Below are positions 1 through 8,580 of a stretch of 64,000 nucleotides of DNA, in pieces. The notes under the pieces were generated by a model. The model had not been told where the DNA came from. It saw only the letters and a list, made by a program, of their open reading frames with translations, and did not search any database. The stretch is taken from contig NZ_QLSU01000041.1 of assembly GCF_003268775.1 (NCBI RefSeq), forward strand, positions 1 through 64,000. The letters are read 5' to 3'. A program made the translations under genes and the position numbers. The stretch is from Paraburkholderia unamae. GTDB lineage: Bacteria; Pseudomonadota; Gammaproteobacteria; Burkholderiales; Burkholderiaceae. Within the stretch, counting starts at the first letter, position 1; the number at the start of each line of letters is the position of its first letter.

Positions 1-630
1 ATCGAAGGCCAGACGCTCGTGGCGATCACTTCGGGCGCGAACATGAACTTCGACCGCATGCGCTTCGTGGCCGAGCGCGCCGAGGTGGGCGAAGCACGCG
101 AAGCCGTGTTCGCGGTGACGATTCCCGAGGAGCGCGGCAGCTTCAGGCGCTTCTGCGAACTGGTCGGCACGCGCAGCGTGACGGAGTTCAACTACCGCAT
201 CGACGACGCCGAGCGCGCGCACATCTTCGTGGGCGTGCAGATCCGTAACCGTGGCGAGTCGCAGCAGATCGCCAAAACGTTCGTCGATCACGGCTTTCCG
301 ACCGTCGATCTCACCGGCGATGAGCTCTCGAAGCAGCACATCCGCTACATGGTGGGCGGCCGCTCGCCGCTCGCGCACGACGAGCGCCTGTTCCGCTTCG
401 AGTTTCCGGAGCGGCCGGGCGCGCTCATGCGCTTCCTCTCGTCGATGGCACCGAACTGGAATATCAGCCTCTTTCACTACCGCAACCAGGGCGCGGACTA
501 CAGCTCGATTCTGGTGGGTATCCAGGTGCCCGCAGCGGAAGACGCCGAGTTCCGCCGCTTCCTCGCCACGCTCGGTTATCCGTACTGGGAAGAGACGAGC
601 AACCCGGCGTATCGGTTGTTCCTCGCGTAA
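1..630 (+). CDS. ilvA: Threonine ammonia-lyase (threonine deaminase), C-terminal part; gene cut by window start
   Basis: Only the last 209 or so codons are present and the frame is open to the first base. The product deaminates L-threonine to 2-oxobutanoate, the first committed step of isoleucine synthesis, using PLP in the cytosol. The fragment begins at the end of the catalytic domain (TSGANMNFDRMRFVAERAE) and then holds two ACT-like regulatory repeats, starting near fragment residues 38 (FAVTIPEERGSFRRF) and 127 (FRFEFPERPGALMRF). Two such repeats are typical of the long, isoleucine-inhibited biosynthetic enzyme rather than the short catabolic TdcB. The PLP lysine lies outside the window. 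The next gene starts 12 bases downstream. Confidence 0.93.
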   Translation: MEGQTLVAITSGANMNFDRMRFVAERAEVGEAREAVFAVTIPEERGSFRRFCELVGTRSVTEFNYRIDDAERAHIFVGVQIRNRGESQQIAKTFVDHGFPTVDLTGDELSKQHIRYMVGGRSPLAHDERLFRFEFPERPGALMRFLSSMAPNWNISLFHYRNQGADYSSILVGIQVPAAEDAEFRRFLATLGYPYWEETSNPAYRLFLA

Positions 631-642
631 CGGGCGGCCATC

Positions 643-1575
643 TTGTCCGTGTCGCTCTCCGACAAGCTCGTCGTCGCCATTTCGTCGCGCGCCCTCTTCG
701 ACTTCGAAGAGGAAAACCGCATCTACGAAACCGGCGAGCTGCAAGCCTACGAAGCCCTTCAGCGCGACCGCCTGAACGTGCCCGCGCAACCGGGCGTGGC
801 GTTCGCGCTGATCCGCAAGCTGCTTGCGCTCAACAACGGCGCGCATCACGTGGAAGTGGTGATCCTCTCGCGCAGCGATCCCATCAGCGGCCTGCGCGCG
901 TTCAACTCGTGCCGCGAGCACGGGCTCGACATCCAGCGCGGCGTGTTCACGCGCGGGAGCGAGCCCTGGCATTACCTCAAGCCGCTCAACGCTTCGCTGT
1001 TCCTTTCCGCGAACCCGGCCGATGTGAAGAGCGCGCTCGACGCCGGTTTCCCCGCCGCGCGCGTCTTCCCGCGCCTTGACCAAAATTCGGCGACAATGGC
1101 GGAACGCAACGCGCACGAGATTCGTATCGCGTTCGACGGCGATGCGGTGCTGTTTTCCGACGAAGCCGAGCAGATCTTCCAGAGCGAAGGCCTTTCCGCC
1201 TTCGTGAGCCACGAGCGCGACAACCGCGAACTGCCGCTCGCGCACGGGCCGCTCCAACCGCTGCTCGCGGCGCTCAACCGTCTGCAAAAGCTCGCCGACG
1301 CGAACGCGCAAATGCACATTCGCACCGCCCTCGTCACCGCGCGCTCCGCGCCGGCGCACGAGCGCGCAATCCGTACGCTGATGGCCTGGAACATCGAAAT
1401 CGACGAAGCGATGTTCCTTGGCGGACTCGACAAAGGCCCGTTCCTGCGCGAGTTCGAACCCGATTTTTTCTTCGACGACCAGATCCGCCACTGCGAATCC
1501 GCGCGCTCGGTCACGGCCACCGGGCATGTGGCCAGTGGCGTGACCAATCTCGCAACCGAAGCCAAAGCATCATGA
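643..1575 (+). CDS. Cytosolic 5'-nucleotidase family protein (PF06189 type)
   Basis: A 310-residue protein of the bacterial family related to eukaryotic cytosolic 5'-nucleotidase I, expected to hydrolyse nucleoside 5'-monophosphates. Family-typical stretches are SSRALFDFEEEN near the N-terminus, SRSDPISGLRAFNSCREHG around residues 76-94, and FTRGSEPWHYLKPL just after. A late acidic segment (FEPDFFFDDQ) probably completes a HAD-like active site. The start is TTG at 643; GTG at 649 is possible and there is no nearby ATG. The stop overlaps the queF start (ATGA at 1572), so the two are probably translationally coupled. No signal peptide is seen. Substrate preference cannot be read from sequence. 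Confidence 0.82.
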   Translation: MSVSLSDKLVVAISSRALFDFEEENRIYETGELQAYEALQRDRLNVPAQPGVAFALIRKLLALNNGAHHVEVVILSRSDPISGLRAFNSCREHGLDIQRGVFTRGSEPWHYLKPLNASLFLSANPADVKSALDAGFPAARVFPRLDQNSATMAERNAHEIRIAFDGDAVLFSDEAEQIFQSEGLSAFVSHERDNRELPLAHGPLQPLLAALNRLQKLADANAQMHIRTALVTARSAPAHERAIRTLMAWNIEIDEAMFLGGLDKGPFLREFEPDFFFDDQIRHCESARSVTATGHVASGVTNLATEAKAS

Positions 1576-2396
1576 CTCCCGACCAATCCCCGCTCGGCAA
1601 GCCTGCCGCCTACACCGAACAGTACGACGCCTCGCTGCTGTTTCCGATTCCGCGCGCCGGCGCGCGCGAGCAGATCGGCATTGGCGCGCAACTGCCCTTC
1701 TTCGGCACCGATATCTGGAACGCCTACGAGCTCTCGTGGCTCAACGCGCGCGGCAAGCCGCAGATCGCGATCGCGACGTTCTTCATTCCCGCCGACTCGC
1801 CCAACATCATCGAATCGAAGTCGTTCAAGCTCTATCTGGGCTCGTTCGCGCAAACGCCGTTCGAATCCGCCGACGCGGTGCGCGACACCATCCGGCGCGA
1901 TGTGACGGCCGCGTGCGGCGCATCGGTTTCGGTGCGGCTGGAGCAGCCGGGCGCGTTCGGCAAGATCCCGTTCGAGGAGTTCGACGGGCTTTCGCTCGAT
2001 CGACTCGATCTCGACACGGAGATCTATCACCCCGAGCCGACGCTCCTGAAGGCGGCGCTGGACGAAGCGCCGGTGGAGGAAACGCTGGTCTCGAACCTGC
2101 TCAAGTCGAATTGCCCGGTCACGGGCCAGCCCGACTGGGGCAGCGTGCAGATCCATTACGTCGGGCCGCAGATCGATCAGGCGGGCCTCTTGCGCTACAT
2201 CATTTCGTACCGCAATCACACGGGCTTTCACGAGCAGTGCGCCGAGCGCATCTTCATGGACATCCTGCGCGAGTGCAAACCGGACCGGCTCGCCGTCTAC
2301 GCGCGCTACACGCGGCGCGGCGGCCTCGACATCAATCCGTTTCGCACCAACTTCAACATGCCGATGCCGGATAACGCGCGGCTTGCGCGCCAGTAA
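1572..2396 (+). CDS. queF: NADPH-dependent 7-cyano-7-deazaguanine (preQ0) reductase QueF
   Basis: Reduces the nitrile of preQ0 to the amine preQ1 in queuosine tRNA modification. The 274-residue length fits the long, two-domain QueF type. The QueF signature ESKSFKLYL lies at residues 81-89, and the catalytic cysteine that forms the thioimide with preQ0 is Cys181 (SNCPVTGQPDW), followed by the conserved Asp188. The start overlaps the stop of the preceding nucleotidase gene. A strong hairpin follows at 2425. No preQ1 riboswitch-like leader is possible here because the gene abuts its neighbour. Confidence 0.95.
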   Translation: MTPDQSPLGKPAAYTEQYDASLLFPIPRAGAREQIGIGAQLPFFGTDIWNAYELSWLNARGKPQIAIATFFIPADSPNIIESKSFKLYLGSFAQTPFESADAVRDTIRRDVTAACGASVSVRLEQPGAFGKIPFEEFDGLSLDRLDLDTEIYHPEPTLLKAALDEAPVEETLVSNLLKSNCPVTGQPDWGSVQIHYVGPQIDQAGLLRYIISYRNHTGFHEQCAERIFMDILRECKPDRLAVYARYTRRGGLDINPFRTNFNMPMPDNARLARQ

Positions 2397-2424
2397 GCGT
2401 CACATCGCACGCCGTTGAAAGCAG

Positions 2425-2452
2425 AACGCGCCGCAAAAGCGGCGCGTTTTTC
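2425..2452. terminator. Bidirectional intrinsic terminator between queF and mtgA
   Basis: A perfect stem AACGCGCCGC / GCGGCGCGTT with an AAAA loop is followed by a T run on the plus strand and lies between two convergent genes. The short A run on the left could serve the minus-strand operon. Confidence 0.8.
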
Positions 2453-2481
2453 GTTGGCGCTCCAGTTGGCTTCAGTGCGCC

Positions 2482-3255
2482 TCAATGCGGCAGTTCGGCC
2501 GCCCCCATGCGCCGCGCGATGACGGCTGTGCGCTGCGCGAGATACGGCGAGTTGCGATGCTCGTCGAAATACTTGGGACGCGGCAGCATCACCGCGAGCC
2601 GCGCGGACTGCCAGGGCGTGAGCTTCGCGGCCGTGGTGCGGTAGTAATAGCGCGCGGCGGCCTGCGCGCCGTACACGCCGTTGCCCCACTCCACCGAATT
2701 CAGATAGATCTCAAAGATGCGCTCCTTGTCGAGCAGCGCCTCCAGCATCCACGTGATGATGAGCTCCTGGCCCTTGCGGATATAGCTCTGCTCGCGCGAG
2801 AGGAACAGATTGCGCGCGAGCTGCTGCGAGATGGTCGAGCCGCCGGCCACGATATGGCCGCGCTTCTTGTTCTTCTCCCACGCTTGCAGGATGGCGTCGG
2901 TTTCGTAGCCGTTGTTATTGGCGAAGTTCGCGTCCTCCGACGCGATGATCGCGCGCTTCAGGTTGCGCGAAATCTGGTCGTACGGCACCCACTGATGCTG
3001 GATCGAGAGATCGGGGCGGTCGGCGGAAAGGCGCGCGGCGTCGGTGCGCATGAACGCCGTGGTTTGCGGATCGACGAAATTCCAGAGCGCGATTTGCGCA
3101 GCGTAGAAGAGTTGCGTGGCGATCCACGCAACCGCGAACACCGCGACCACCCAGGCAAGCCAGCGCAGCGCGCCTGGCCGCTCGTCGCGAAGTGCGTGGC
3201 GGCTGCTGCTGCTCGCCGCCGCCACGGATTTCGCTCCAGGGGCCTCCCTGCGCAT
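2482..3255 (-). CDS. mtgA: Monofunctional biosynthetic peptidoglycan transglycosylase
   Basis: Polymerises lipid II into glycan strands at the periplasmic face of the inner membrane. The 257-residue protein has one N-terminal membrane anchor (about residues 31-50) and a GT51 domain. GT51 motifs are visible: the catalytic glutamate region SEDANF (106-111), GGSTISQQLARN (138-149) and KERIFEIYLNSVEWG (177-191). There is no penicillin-binding domain, which separates it from class A PBPs. It is the last gene of a minus-strand run after aroE (36-base gap). Confidence 0.95.
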   Translation of the reverse strand: MRREAPGAKSVAAASSSSRHALRDERPGALRWLAWVVAVFAVAWIATQLFYAAQIALWNFVDPQTTAFMRTDAARLSADRPDLSIQHQWVPYDQISRNLKRAIIASEDANFANNNGYETDAILQAWEKNKKRGHIVAGGSTISQQLARNLFLSREQSYIRKGQELIITWMLEALLDKERIFEIYLNSVEWGNGVYGAQAAARYYYRTTAAKLTPWQSARLAVMLPRPKYFDEHRNSPYLAQRTAVIARRMGAAELPH

Positions 3256-3291
3256 GGCGTCGTCTCCTCGGGATCGAGAGGCGCCGGTCGC

Positions 3292-4182
3292 TTACGCGGC
3301 CTGCGCGGCGAGCTGCTCGCGCAGCGCCGCCAGCACCGGCGCGCCCTCGGGACGCACGCCGCGCCACACGAAGAACGACTCGGCGGCCTGCTCGACCAGC
3401 ATGCCGAGACCGTCGGCCGCGCGCGCGCCGAGTGCTTGCGCGTGGCGCATGAACACGGTGGGTTGCGCGCCGTACATCATGTCGTAGGCAAGCGTGCCCG
3501 CGCCGAACGCGCGCTCGTCGCACTCGGGCAACGCGGCGTCGAGGCTGCCCGCCGTCGCGTTGACGATCACGTCGTAGGGTTTGGCATCGACCGGGTCGAG
3601 ATAGATTGCATGCGGACCGCCGCCGTTGAGCAAGCACCCGAACTCGCCCGCCGCGCCTTCGAACTGCGCGAGGAGCGCATGCGCCTTGGGCGCCGTGCGG
3701 TTCACGATGGTGATCTCGCGCGGACGGCGCTCGAGCATCGGCAGCACGACGCCGCGCGCCGCGCCACCCGCGCCGAGCAGCAGCACGCGCGCGCCTTCGA
3801 GCGAAACGCCCAGGTTCACCTCGATGTCACGCACGAGGCCGAAGCCGTCGGTGTTGTCGCCGTAGATGCCGTCTTCGTCGAAACGCAGCGTGTTCACCGC
3901 ACCCGCCGCCGCCGCACGCGGCGACAGCTTGTGTGCAAGCGCATGCGCTTCCAGCTTGAACGGCACGGTCACGTTCAGGCCACGGCCGCCTGCGGCGCGA
4001 AACGCCTGCACGTGCTCGACGAAGCCGTCGAGCGGCGCGAGCAAGCGGTCGTATTCGACACGCTCGCCGGTTTGCGCCGCGAATTGCGTGTGGATGTACG
4101 GCGACTTGCTGTGCGCCACCGGGTTGCCGACCACGGCGTAGCGGTCGGCCTGCTGGCCGGTGCGTGTTTCGCTGGCGCTCAT
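3292..4182 (-). CDS. aroE: Shikimate dehydrogenase (NADP+)
   Basis: Reduces 3-dehydroshikimate to shikimate in aromatic amino acid synthesis. The 296-residue protein shows the substrate loop HSKSP (24-28), the catalytic lysine in NVTVPFK (Lys76), Asp112 in GDNTDG, and the NADP-binding glycine motif GAGGAARG (137-144). The start codon overlaps the stop of the upstream RNase gene (ATGA at 4179-4182). A second shikimate-pathway gene, aroQ, lies at 9994 in a different transcription unit. Confidence 0.95.
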   Translation of the reverse strand: MSASETRTGQQADRYAVVGNPVAHSKSPYIHTQFAAQTGERVEYDRLLAPLDGFVEHVQAFRAAGGRGLNVTVPFKLEAHALAHKLSPRAAAAGAVNTLRFDEDGIYGDNTDGFGLVRDIEVNLGVSLEGARVLLLGAGGAARGVVLPMLERRPREITIVNRTAPKAHALLAQFEGAAGEFGCLLNGGGPHAIYLDPVDAKPYDVIVNATAGSLDAALPECDERAFGAGTLAYDMMYGAQPTVFMRHAQALGARAADGLGMLVEQAAESFFVWRGVRPEGAPVLAALREQLAAQAA

Positions 4183-6305
4183 TCGCGCGGCTCCGTTGCG
4201 TGCTGTTCGCTCGATTGTTCTTCCGCGGCAGGCGCTTCGCCGGCTTCATCGTCTGCGGCTTCGTCCGCTTCGGCGACGGCTTCCGCTTCGCTTTGTGCGG
4301 ACTCGTCGGCGGCTTCGATCAGCTCTTCGTCTTCACCCGCGTCTTCTTCGGCTTGCTCGCCGCTCGTCACGACCGGCGCGTCGAGCACGCGCAGCATGCG
4401 CACGGAGGCCTCGATGGTCAGCTCGTCGATCGACAGCACGTCCATCATCAGGCGCGTGCCACGCGCGTGCACGCCAAGCGCGGGCACGTGCATGAGCAGC
4501 GGCACTTCCTCGAAGCGCACGAGATCGTCCTTCACCACGCTCGCCGGGAATTCACGGCGCGGCTCGCGGCCGTCTTCACCGCGCATTTCCTGCTGGAGCC
4601 AGCGCAGGCACCAGAAGTACTCCATGCGGCGCTGGTGATCGGCGTAAGCGGTGTAGGTTTCGTCGAAGCCCTGCACGACGGCGAAGAGATCGGCGTCCTT
4701 GGGCTTGAACGGCGCGACGAGCTTGGCGGCCACGCCATGCTCCACGCACGCGAGCAGCTGCCACTGGTTCACGAGGTCCACGTAGCGGCGCAGCGGCGAG
4801 GTGCTCCACGCATATTGCGCGACGCCCAGCCCTTCGTGCGGCGCGGCGTTGGTCTGCATGCGCGTGCGCTTGGGGCCCGTGGGCGCGCCGAACGCGCGCT
4901 GCGAGCGATAGATGCCCGGCACGCCATGATCGTGCAGGAAGGCGCCCCACGTGGAGTTCGCGAGAATCGCCAGTTCCGCGACGATCAGGTCGAGCGGCGA
5001 GCCACGGCGGCGCGGCGAAATGGTGACATGCTCGCCTTCCACGTAGAAGTTGAAGTCGGTGTTGCGCTGGACTTCGCGGCGCAGGCCGTAGCCCGCGCGC
5101 GCCTGCTGGCGCTTCTCGAACAGCGCCTGCGCGAACGGCCACAGCACGGCGATGTCGTCCTTGTGCGCATACTCGCCGGTGCCCGCCGCGAGCGTCTCTT
5201 CGGTCACGACTTCGTCGAGCGTGTTGTGGCGCAGGTTGCTCTTCACGAACACGCGCTCGGCGCGCGTTTCGGTCGCGACGATCTCCTGCGTCTCGCGGTT
5301 CACGATGCAGTAGAGCGAGAGCGCCGGGCGCAGGCCGCCTTCCTTGAGCGTGAACGCGTCGACGAAATCGTCGGGCAGCATCGTGATCTTGTCGCCGGGC
5401 ATGTAGACCGTCGAAAGGCGCGTGCGCGCGATCGTGTCGGCCGTGTCGCCGCGCTGGATGCCCAGCGCCGGCGCCGCGATGTGAACGCCGATGCGCACGC
5501 GGCCGTCGGCCAGGTGCTCGATCGAGAACGCATCGTCGATTTCGGTCGTGGTGACGTCGTCGATCGAGAACGCCTGCACGTGCTCGGCGGCGTCGGGCAG
5601 ATCCTCGGGCAGCGTACCCACTTCAACGGGCGGGAAGCCCGTGCCGTGCGGGAAGAAGTCCGCGAGAAAGCGCGCTTCGTGCAGCGCGCGCGGCGAAGCG
5701 ATGCCGCCGCATTCGAGCATGAGGCGCGGCATCGAAATGCCGCGCGCGGCCGCCGCCGCTTCGAGCGCCTTGTATTCGATCGAGTTCTTGTCGGGCTTCG
5801 TGAGCAGGCCAAGCGCCTTGCCCTTGAACGCCTCGGGCAGCTTGCCCGCCTTCAGCTCCTCTTCGTAGCCCGCCTGCACGAGCGCCTGCTGACGCTTGCG
5901 CTCGAGCGAGGCGAGCGCCATCTTGAGCTGCTCTTCGGGCGCGCGCTGATACTGGCCGCGGCCCTTGCGGCGGAAGTACACGGGCGAACCGTGCAGGCGC
6001 AGCACGAGCGCGGCGCGCTCGACGGGGCCGTAGGTTTCGCCGAAGTACTCGCTCGCGAGCGCGGTATAGGCGAACTCGTCGGCGGGCGCGCACTCCCACA
6101 GGAAATCGAGATCGATCTCCTGGGCGGCGGCGTCCGCCTGTTCCAGCAATTCGCTCGCAGCCGGCTTCTCGAACTCGATCAACACGTCCTTCGCGCGCAC
6201 CTTCGCGCGCCGGCCGCCCGGCAGCTCGACCTGAAACGCATCGCCCTGGCGCGACAGCACGCTGCCGGCCTTGAAACTGCCCGATTCCTCAAAGAAAACG
6301 TTCAC
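4179..6305 (-). CDS. RNB-domain exoribonuclease (RNase II/R family)
   Basis: A 708-residue 3'-to-5' exoribonuclease of the RNB superfamily. The catalytic acidic motif FSIDDVTTTEIDDAF is at about residues 246-260 and keeps the metal-binding aspartates. Other RNB hallmarks are the middle-domain GVHIAAPA stretch and SPLRRYVDLVNQWQ near residue 490. It has no obvious N-terminal cold-shock repeats of full RNase R and is shorter than RNase R, so I place it with RNase II-like proteins without assigning rnb or rnr. The last 60 or so residues are an Ala/Glu-rich acidic tail. It is coupled to aroE by a 4-base overlap. Confidence 0.9.
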   Translation of the reverse strand: MNVFFEESGSFKAGSVLSRQGDAFQVELPGGRRAKVRAKDVLIEFEKPAASELLEQADAAAQEIDLDFLWECAPADEFAYTALASEYFGETYGPVERAALVLRLHGSPVYFRRKGRGQYQRAPEEQLKMALASLERKRQQALVQAGYEEELKAGKLPEAFKGKALGLLTKPDKNSIEYKALEAAAAARGISMPRLMLECGGIASPRALHEARFLADFFPHGTGFPPVEVGTLPEDLPDAAEHVQAFSIDDVTTTEIDDAFSIEHLADGRVRIGVHIAAPALGIQRGDTADTIARTRLSTVYMPGDKITMLPDDFVDAFTLKEGGLRPALSLYCIVNRETQEIVATETRAERVFVKSNLRHNTLDEVVTEETLAAGTGEYAHKDDIAVLWPFAQALFEKRQQARAGYGLRREVQRNTDFNFYVEGEHVTISPRRRGSPLDLIVAELAILANSTWGAFLHDHGVPGIYRSQRAFGAPTGPKRTRMQTNAAPHEGLGVAQYAWSTSPLRRYVDLVNQWQLLACVEHGVAAKLVAPFKPKDADLFAVVQGFDETYTAYADHQRRMEYFWCLRWLQQEMRGEDGREPRREFPASVVKDDLVRFEEVPLLMHVPALGVHARGTRLMMDVLSIDELTIEASVRMLRVLDAPVVTSGEQAEEDAGEDEELIEAADESAQSEAEAVAEADEAADDEAGEAPAAEEQSSEQHATEPRE

Positions 6306-6385
6306 TCAATACTCTCGTTCAGACTTGCTTCGACCGCCGGCGCGGCGCGCAGGCGGTGCTGTATACATATAGGCGTTCGCACGCA

Positions 6386-6961
6386 TCAAGGCGCGTCGCA
6401 GAAACGGATCACTTCGTCGACGTAATCTGCAAACTCGCTGATGCCATGATCGCTGCCTTCGATCAGGTGTGTGGACACACCCGGATAGTGCGCGAGCATC
6501 TCGCGGTAATCGAGCACTTCGTCGCCGGTCGCGGCGATCAGATAGTAGCGCGCGGGCTGCGTCACCGTCGTCACGGCCAGTGCGCGCAATTCTTCCAGAT
6601 GACGCGGCTCGACGACGATGCTGCCGCCGCCGTGCCAGAGCGGCTGCTCGCCGAGATACTTCGACAGATCGCGCTCGGGCACCACGGCGGGGTTCAGCAG
6701 CGCCGCGCGCCAGCCGTGCTTTTGCGCGAGATGCGTGGCGAAGTAACCGCCGAGCGAGCTGCCGATGAGCGTCACGCGCTCGCCGGGCTTCAGGCGCTCG
6801 CCAATCTCGCGTTCGGTAAGCGCGATGGCTTCCTGCGGCGAGACCGGCAGTGTCGGGCAAAGCCATTCGCTGCCGCGGCCCAGTTCGGCGAGGCGCGCGG
6901 CCAGCAGGCGCGCCTTGAACGACTGCGGCGACGAGCGAAAACCGTGCAGATAGACGATCAC
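6386..6961 (-). CDS. YqiA/YcfP-type alpha/beta-hydrolase (putative esterase)
   Basis: A 191-residue small alpha/beta-hydrolase. It opens with IVYLHGFRSSPQS, has the nucleophile elbow GSSLGG (Ser69), a candidate acid in ATGDEVLDY (about 142) and the histidine in GSDHGISEF (about 172). The family includes E. coli YqiA, an esterase on short acyl chains; the natural substrate is unknown. I place the start at GTG 6961 because it gives a GTGA overlap with the mpl stop and because the hydrolase fold begins there; the frame stays open further upstream inside mpl, but that part is shadow. Confidence 0.85.
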   Translation of the reverse strand: MIVYLHGFRSSPQSFKARLLAARLAELGRGSEWLCPTLPVSPQEAIALTEREIGERLKPGERVTLIGSSLGGYFATHLAQKHGWRAALLNPAVVPERDLSKYLGEQPLWHGGGSIVVEPRHLEELRALAVTTVTQPARYYLIAATGDEVLDYREMLAHYPGVSTHLIEGSDHGISEFADYVDEVIRFCDAP

Positions 6962-8349
6962 GCTGCGCTCCGTGCCGAAAGGGCATCGAGCAGCTTTTGA
7001 TGCACGCCGCCAAAGCCGCCGTTGCTCATCACGAGCACCTGGTCGCCGGGGCGCGCGGCCGCGACGACGGCCTTCACGAGCGCTTCGAGATCGTGAAACG
7101 CGCGCGCCTTGTCGCCGAGCGGCGCGAGCGCGCCCGCGAGATCCCAACCCAGCGCGTCCTTGCCGCTCGGTGCGCCGTAGCCGAACACGAGGTCGGCGCC
7201 GGCGAGACTGGCGGGCAGTTGGGCCTTCATCACGCCGAGCTTCATCGTGTTCGAGCGCGGCTCCAGCACGGCGAGGATGCGGGTGTTTTCGTGACCTACG
7301 CGCGTGCGCAATCCGGCGATGGTCGTTTCGATGGCCGTGGGATGGTGCGCAAAGTCGTCGTAGACGGTCACGCCGTCCACGCTGCCGCGCACTTCCATGC
7401 GGCGCTTCACGTTGCGGAAGCTGGCGAGCGACTGAGCGGCCTGCGCGGGCGGCACGCCCACGCTGCGCGCGGCGGCGATGGCCGCGAGCGCGTTCAGGCG
7501 GTTGTGCTCGCCCTGGATCTGCCAGTCCACCACGCCCACGCGCTCGCTGTTGTGATACACGGCGAAGCGCTCGTCGATCGCCACGCCCTCTTCGGCGGGC
7601 AGCGCCTGCCAGCCGCCATCCACGCCGAAGCGCTCGACCTCGCTCCACACGCCGCGCGTGAGCACACGCTCCAGCGCGTCCGAGCGGCCGTTCGTGACGA
7701 CGCGGCCCACGCCCGGAATCGTGCGCACGAGGTGATGGAACTGCGTTTCGATCGCGGCGAGATCGGGGAAGATGTCGGCGTGATCGAATTCGAGATTGTT
7801 GAGCAGCGCCGTGCGCGGACGGTAATGGACGAACTTCGAGCGCTTGTCGAAGAACGCCGTGTCGTATTCGTCGGCTTCGATCACGAAGAAGCTCGAATCG
7901 GTGAGACGCGCCGAGATGCCGAAGTTCAGCGGCACGCCGCCGATCAGGAAGCCGGGGTTCAGGCCCGCGTCTTCGAGCAGCCACGCGAGCATCGAGCTCG
8001 TGGTGGTCTTGCCGTGCGTGCCCGCCACCGCGAGCACCCACTTGTCGTGCAGCACGTGCTCGCCGAGCCACTGCGGACCCGACGTATACGGCAGGCCGCG
8101 ATTGAGGATCTCCTCCATCAGCGGATTGCCGCGCGTAACCACGTTGCCGATCACATAGAGGTCGGGATTGAGCTCGACCTGGCTTGCGTCGTAACCCTCG
8201 ATGAGGCGAATGCCCTGCGCTTCGAGCTGGGTGCTCATCGGCGGATACACGCCCGCGTCGCAGCCGGTCACCGTGTGACCCGCGCTGCGCGCGAGCACGG
8301 CGAGTCCGCCCATGAACGTGCCGCAGATGCCGAGGATATGGATGTGCAT
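6958..8349 (-). CDS. mpl: UDP-N-acetylmuramate:L-alanyl-gamma-D-glutamyl-meso-diaminopimelate ligase
   Basis: Recycles the murein tripeptide by joining it to UDP-MurNAc, bypassing MurC, D and E. The 463-residue protein opens with the Mur ligase fold (MHIHILGICGTFMGG) and has the ATP-binding loop AGTHGKTTT (109-117). The GICGTFMGG start distinguishes Mpl from MurC (GIGGAGMSG in this window's murC). The frame extends upstream to 8574, but ATG 8349 is where homology begins. The gene heads a minus-strand run mpl-yqiA-rnb-aroE-mtgA. ampD, at 23691, belongs to the same recycling pathway. Confidence 0.94.
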   Translation of the reverse strand: MHIHILGICGTFMGGLAVLARSAGHTVTGCDAGVYPPMSTQLEAQGIRLIEGYDASQVELNPDLYVIGNVVTRGNPLMEEILNRGLPYTSGPQWLGEHVLHDKWVLAVAGTHGKTTTSSMLAWLLEDAGLNPGFLIGGVPLNFGISARLTDSSFFVIEADEYDTAFFDKRSKFVHYRPRTALLNNLEFDHADIFPDLAAIETQFHHLVRTIPGVGRVVTNGRSDALERVLTRGVWSEVERFGVDGGWQALPAEEGVAIDERFAVYHNSERVGVVDWQIQGEHNRLNALAAIAAARSVGVPPAQAAQSLASFRNVKRRMEVRGSVDGVTVYDDFAHHPTAIETTIAGLRTRVGHENTRILAVLEPRSNTMKLGVMKAQLPASLAGADLVFGYGAPSGKDALGWDLAGALAPLGDKARAFHDLEALVKAVVAAARPGDQVLVMSNGGFGGVHQKLLDALSARSAA

Positions 8350-8580
8350 GAGCCTGTCGCGCCGCGCGGGCGTCGTGAACGGGTTATCGGAATGGGGAAG
8401 CCGGGACGGCGGCCTTGTCGCGTGTTGCGAGCGTCCTGCGCCGTCGGAGCAAAGACCGGTATTGTACCCGAGGCCCCGGCCCGGATTGGCTCGCGCCAGG
8501 CCCGCCCGGCTCCCGACGCGCGCGAAGCGCGCAGCCGGCGACCGCCGGGTACCCAGGGCGATCTCTAGTATCATGGAAGG

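Noticed and set aside
1540..1575. preQ1 riboswitch before queF
   Set aside because: queF overlaps the upstream gene, and no aptamer-like pseudoknot can be drawn there.
2485..4638. A 717-codon plus-strand frame opposite mtgA and aroE
   Set aside because: Both opposite genes are unmistakable; composition shows it is a shadow.
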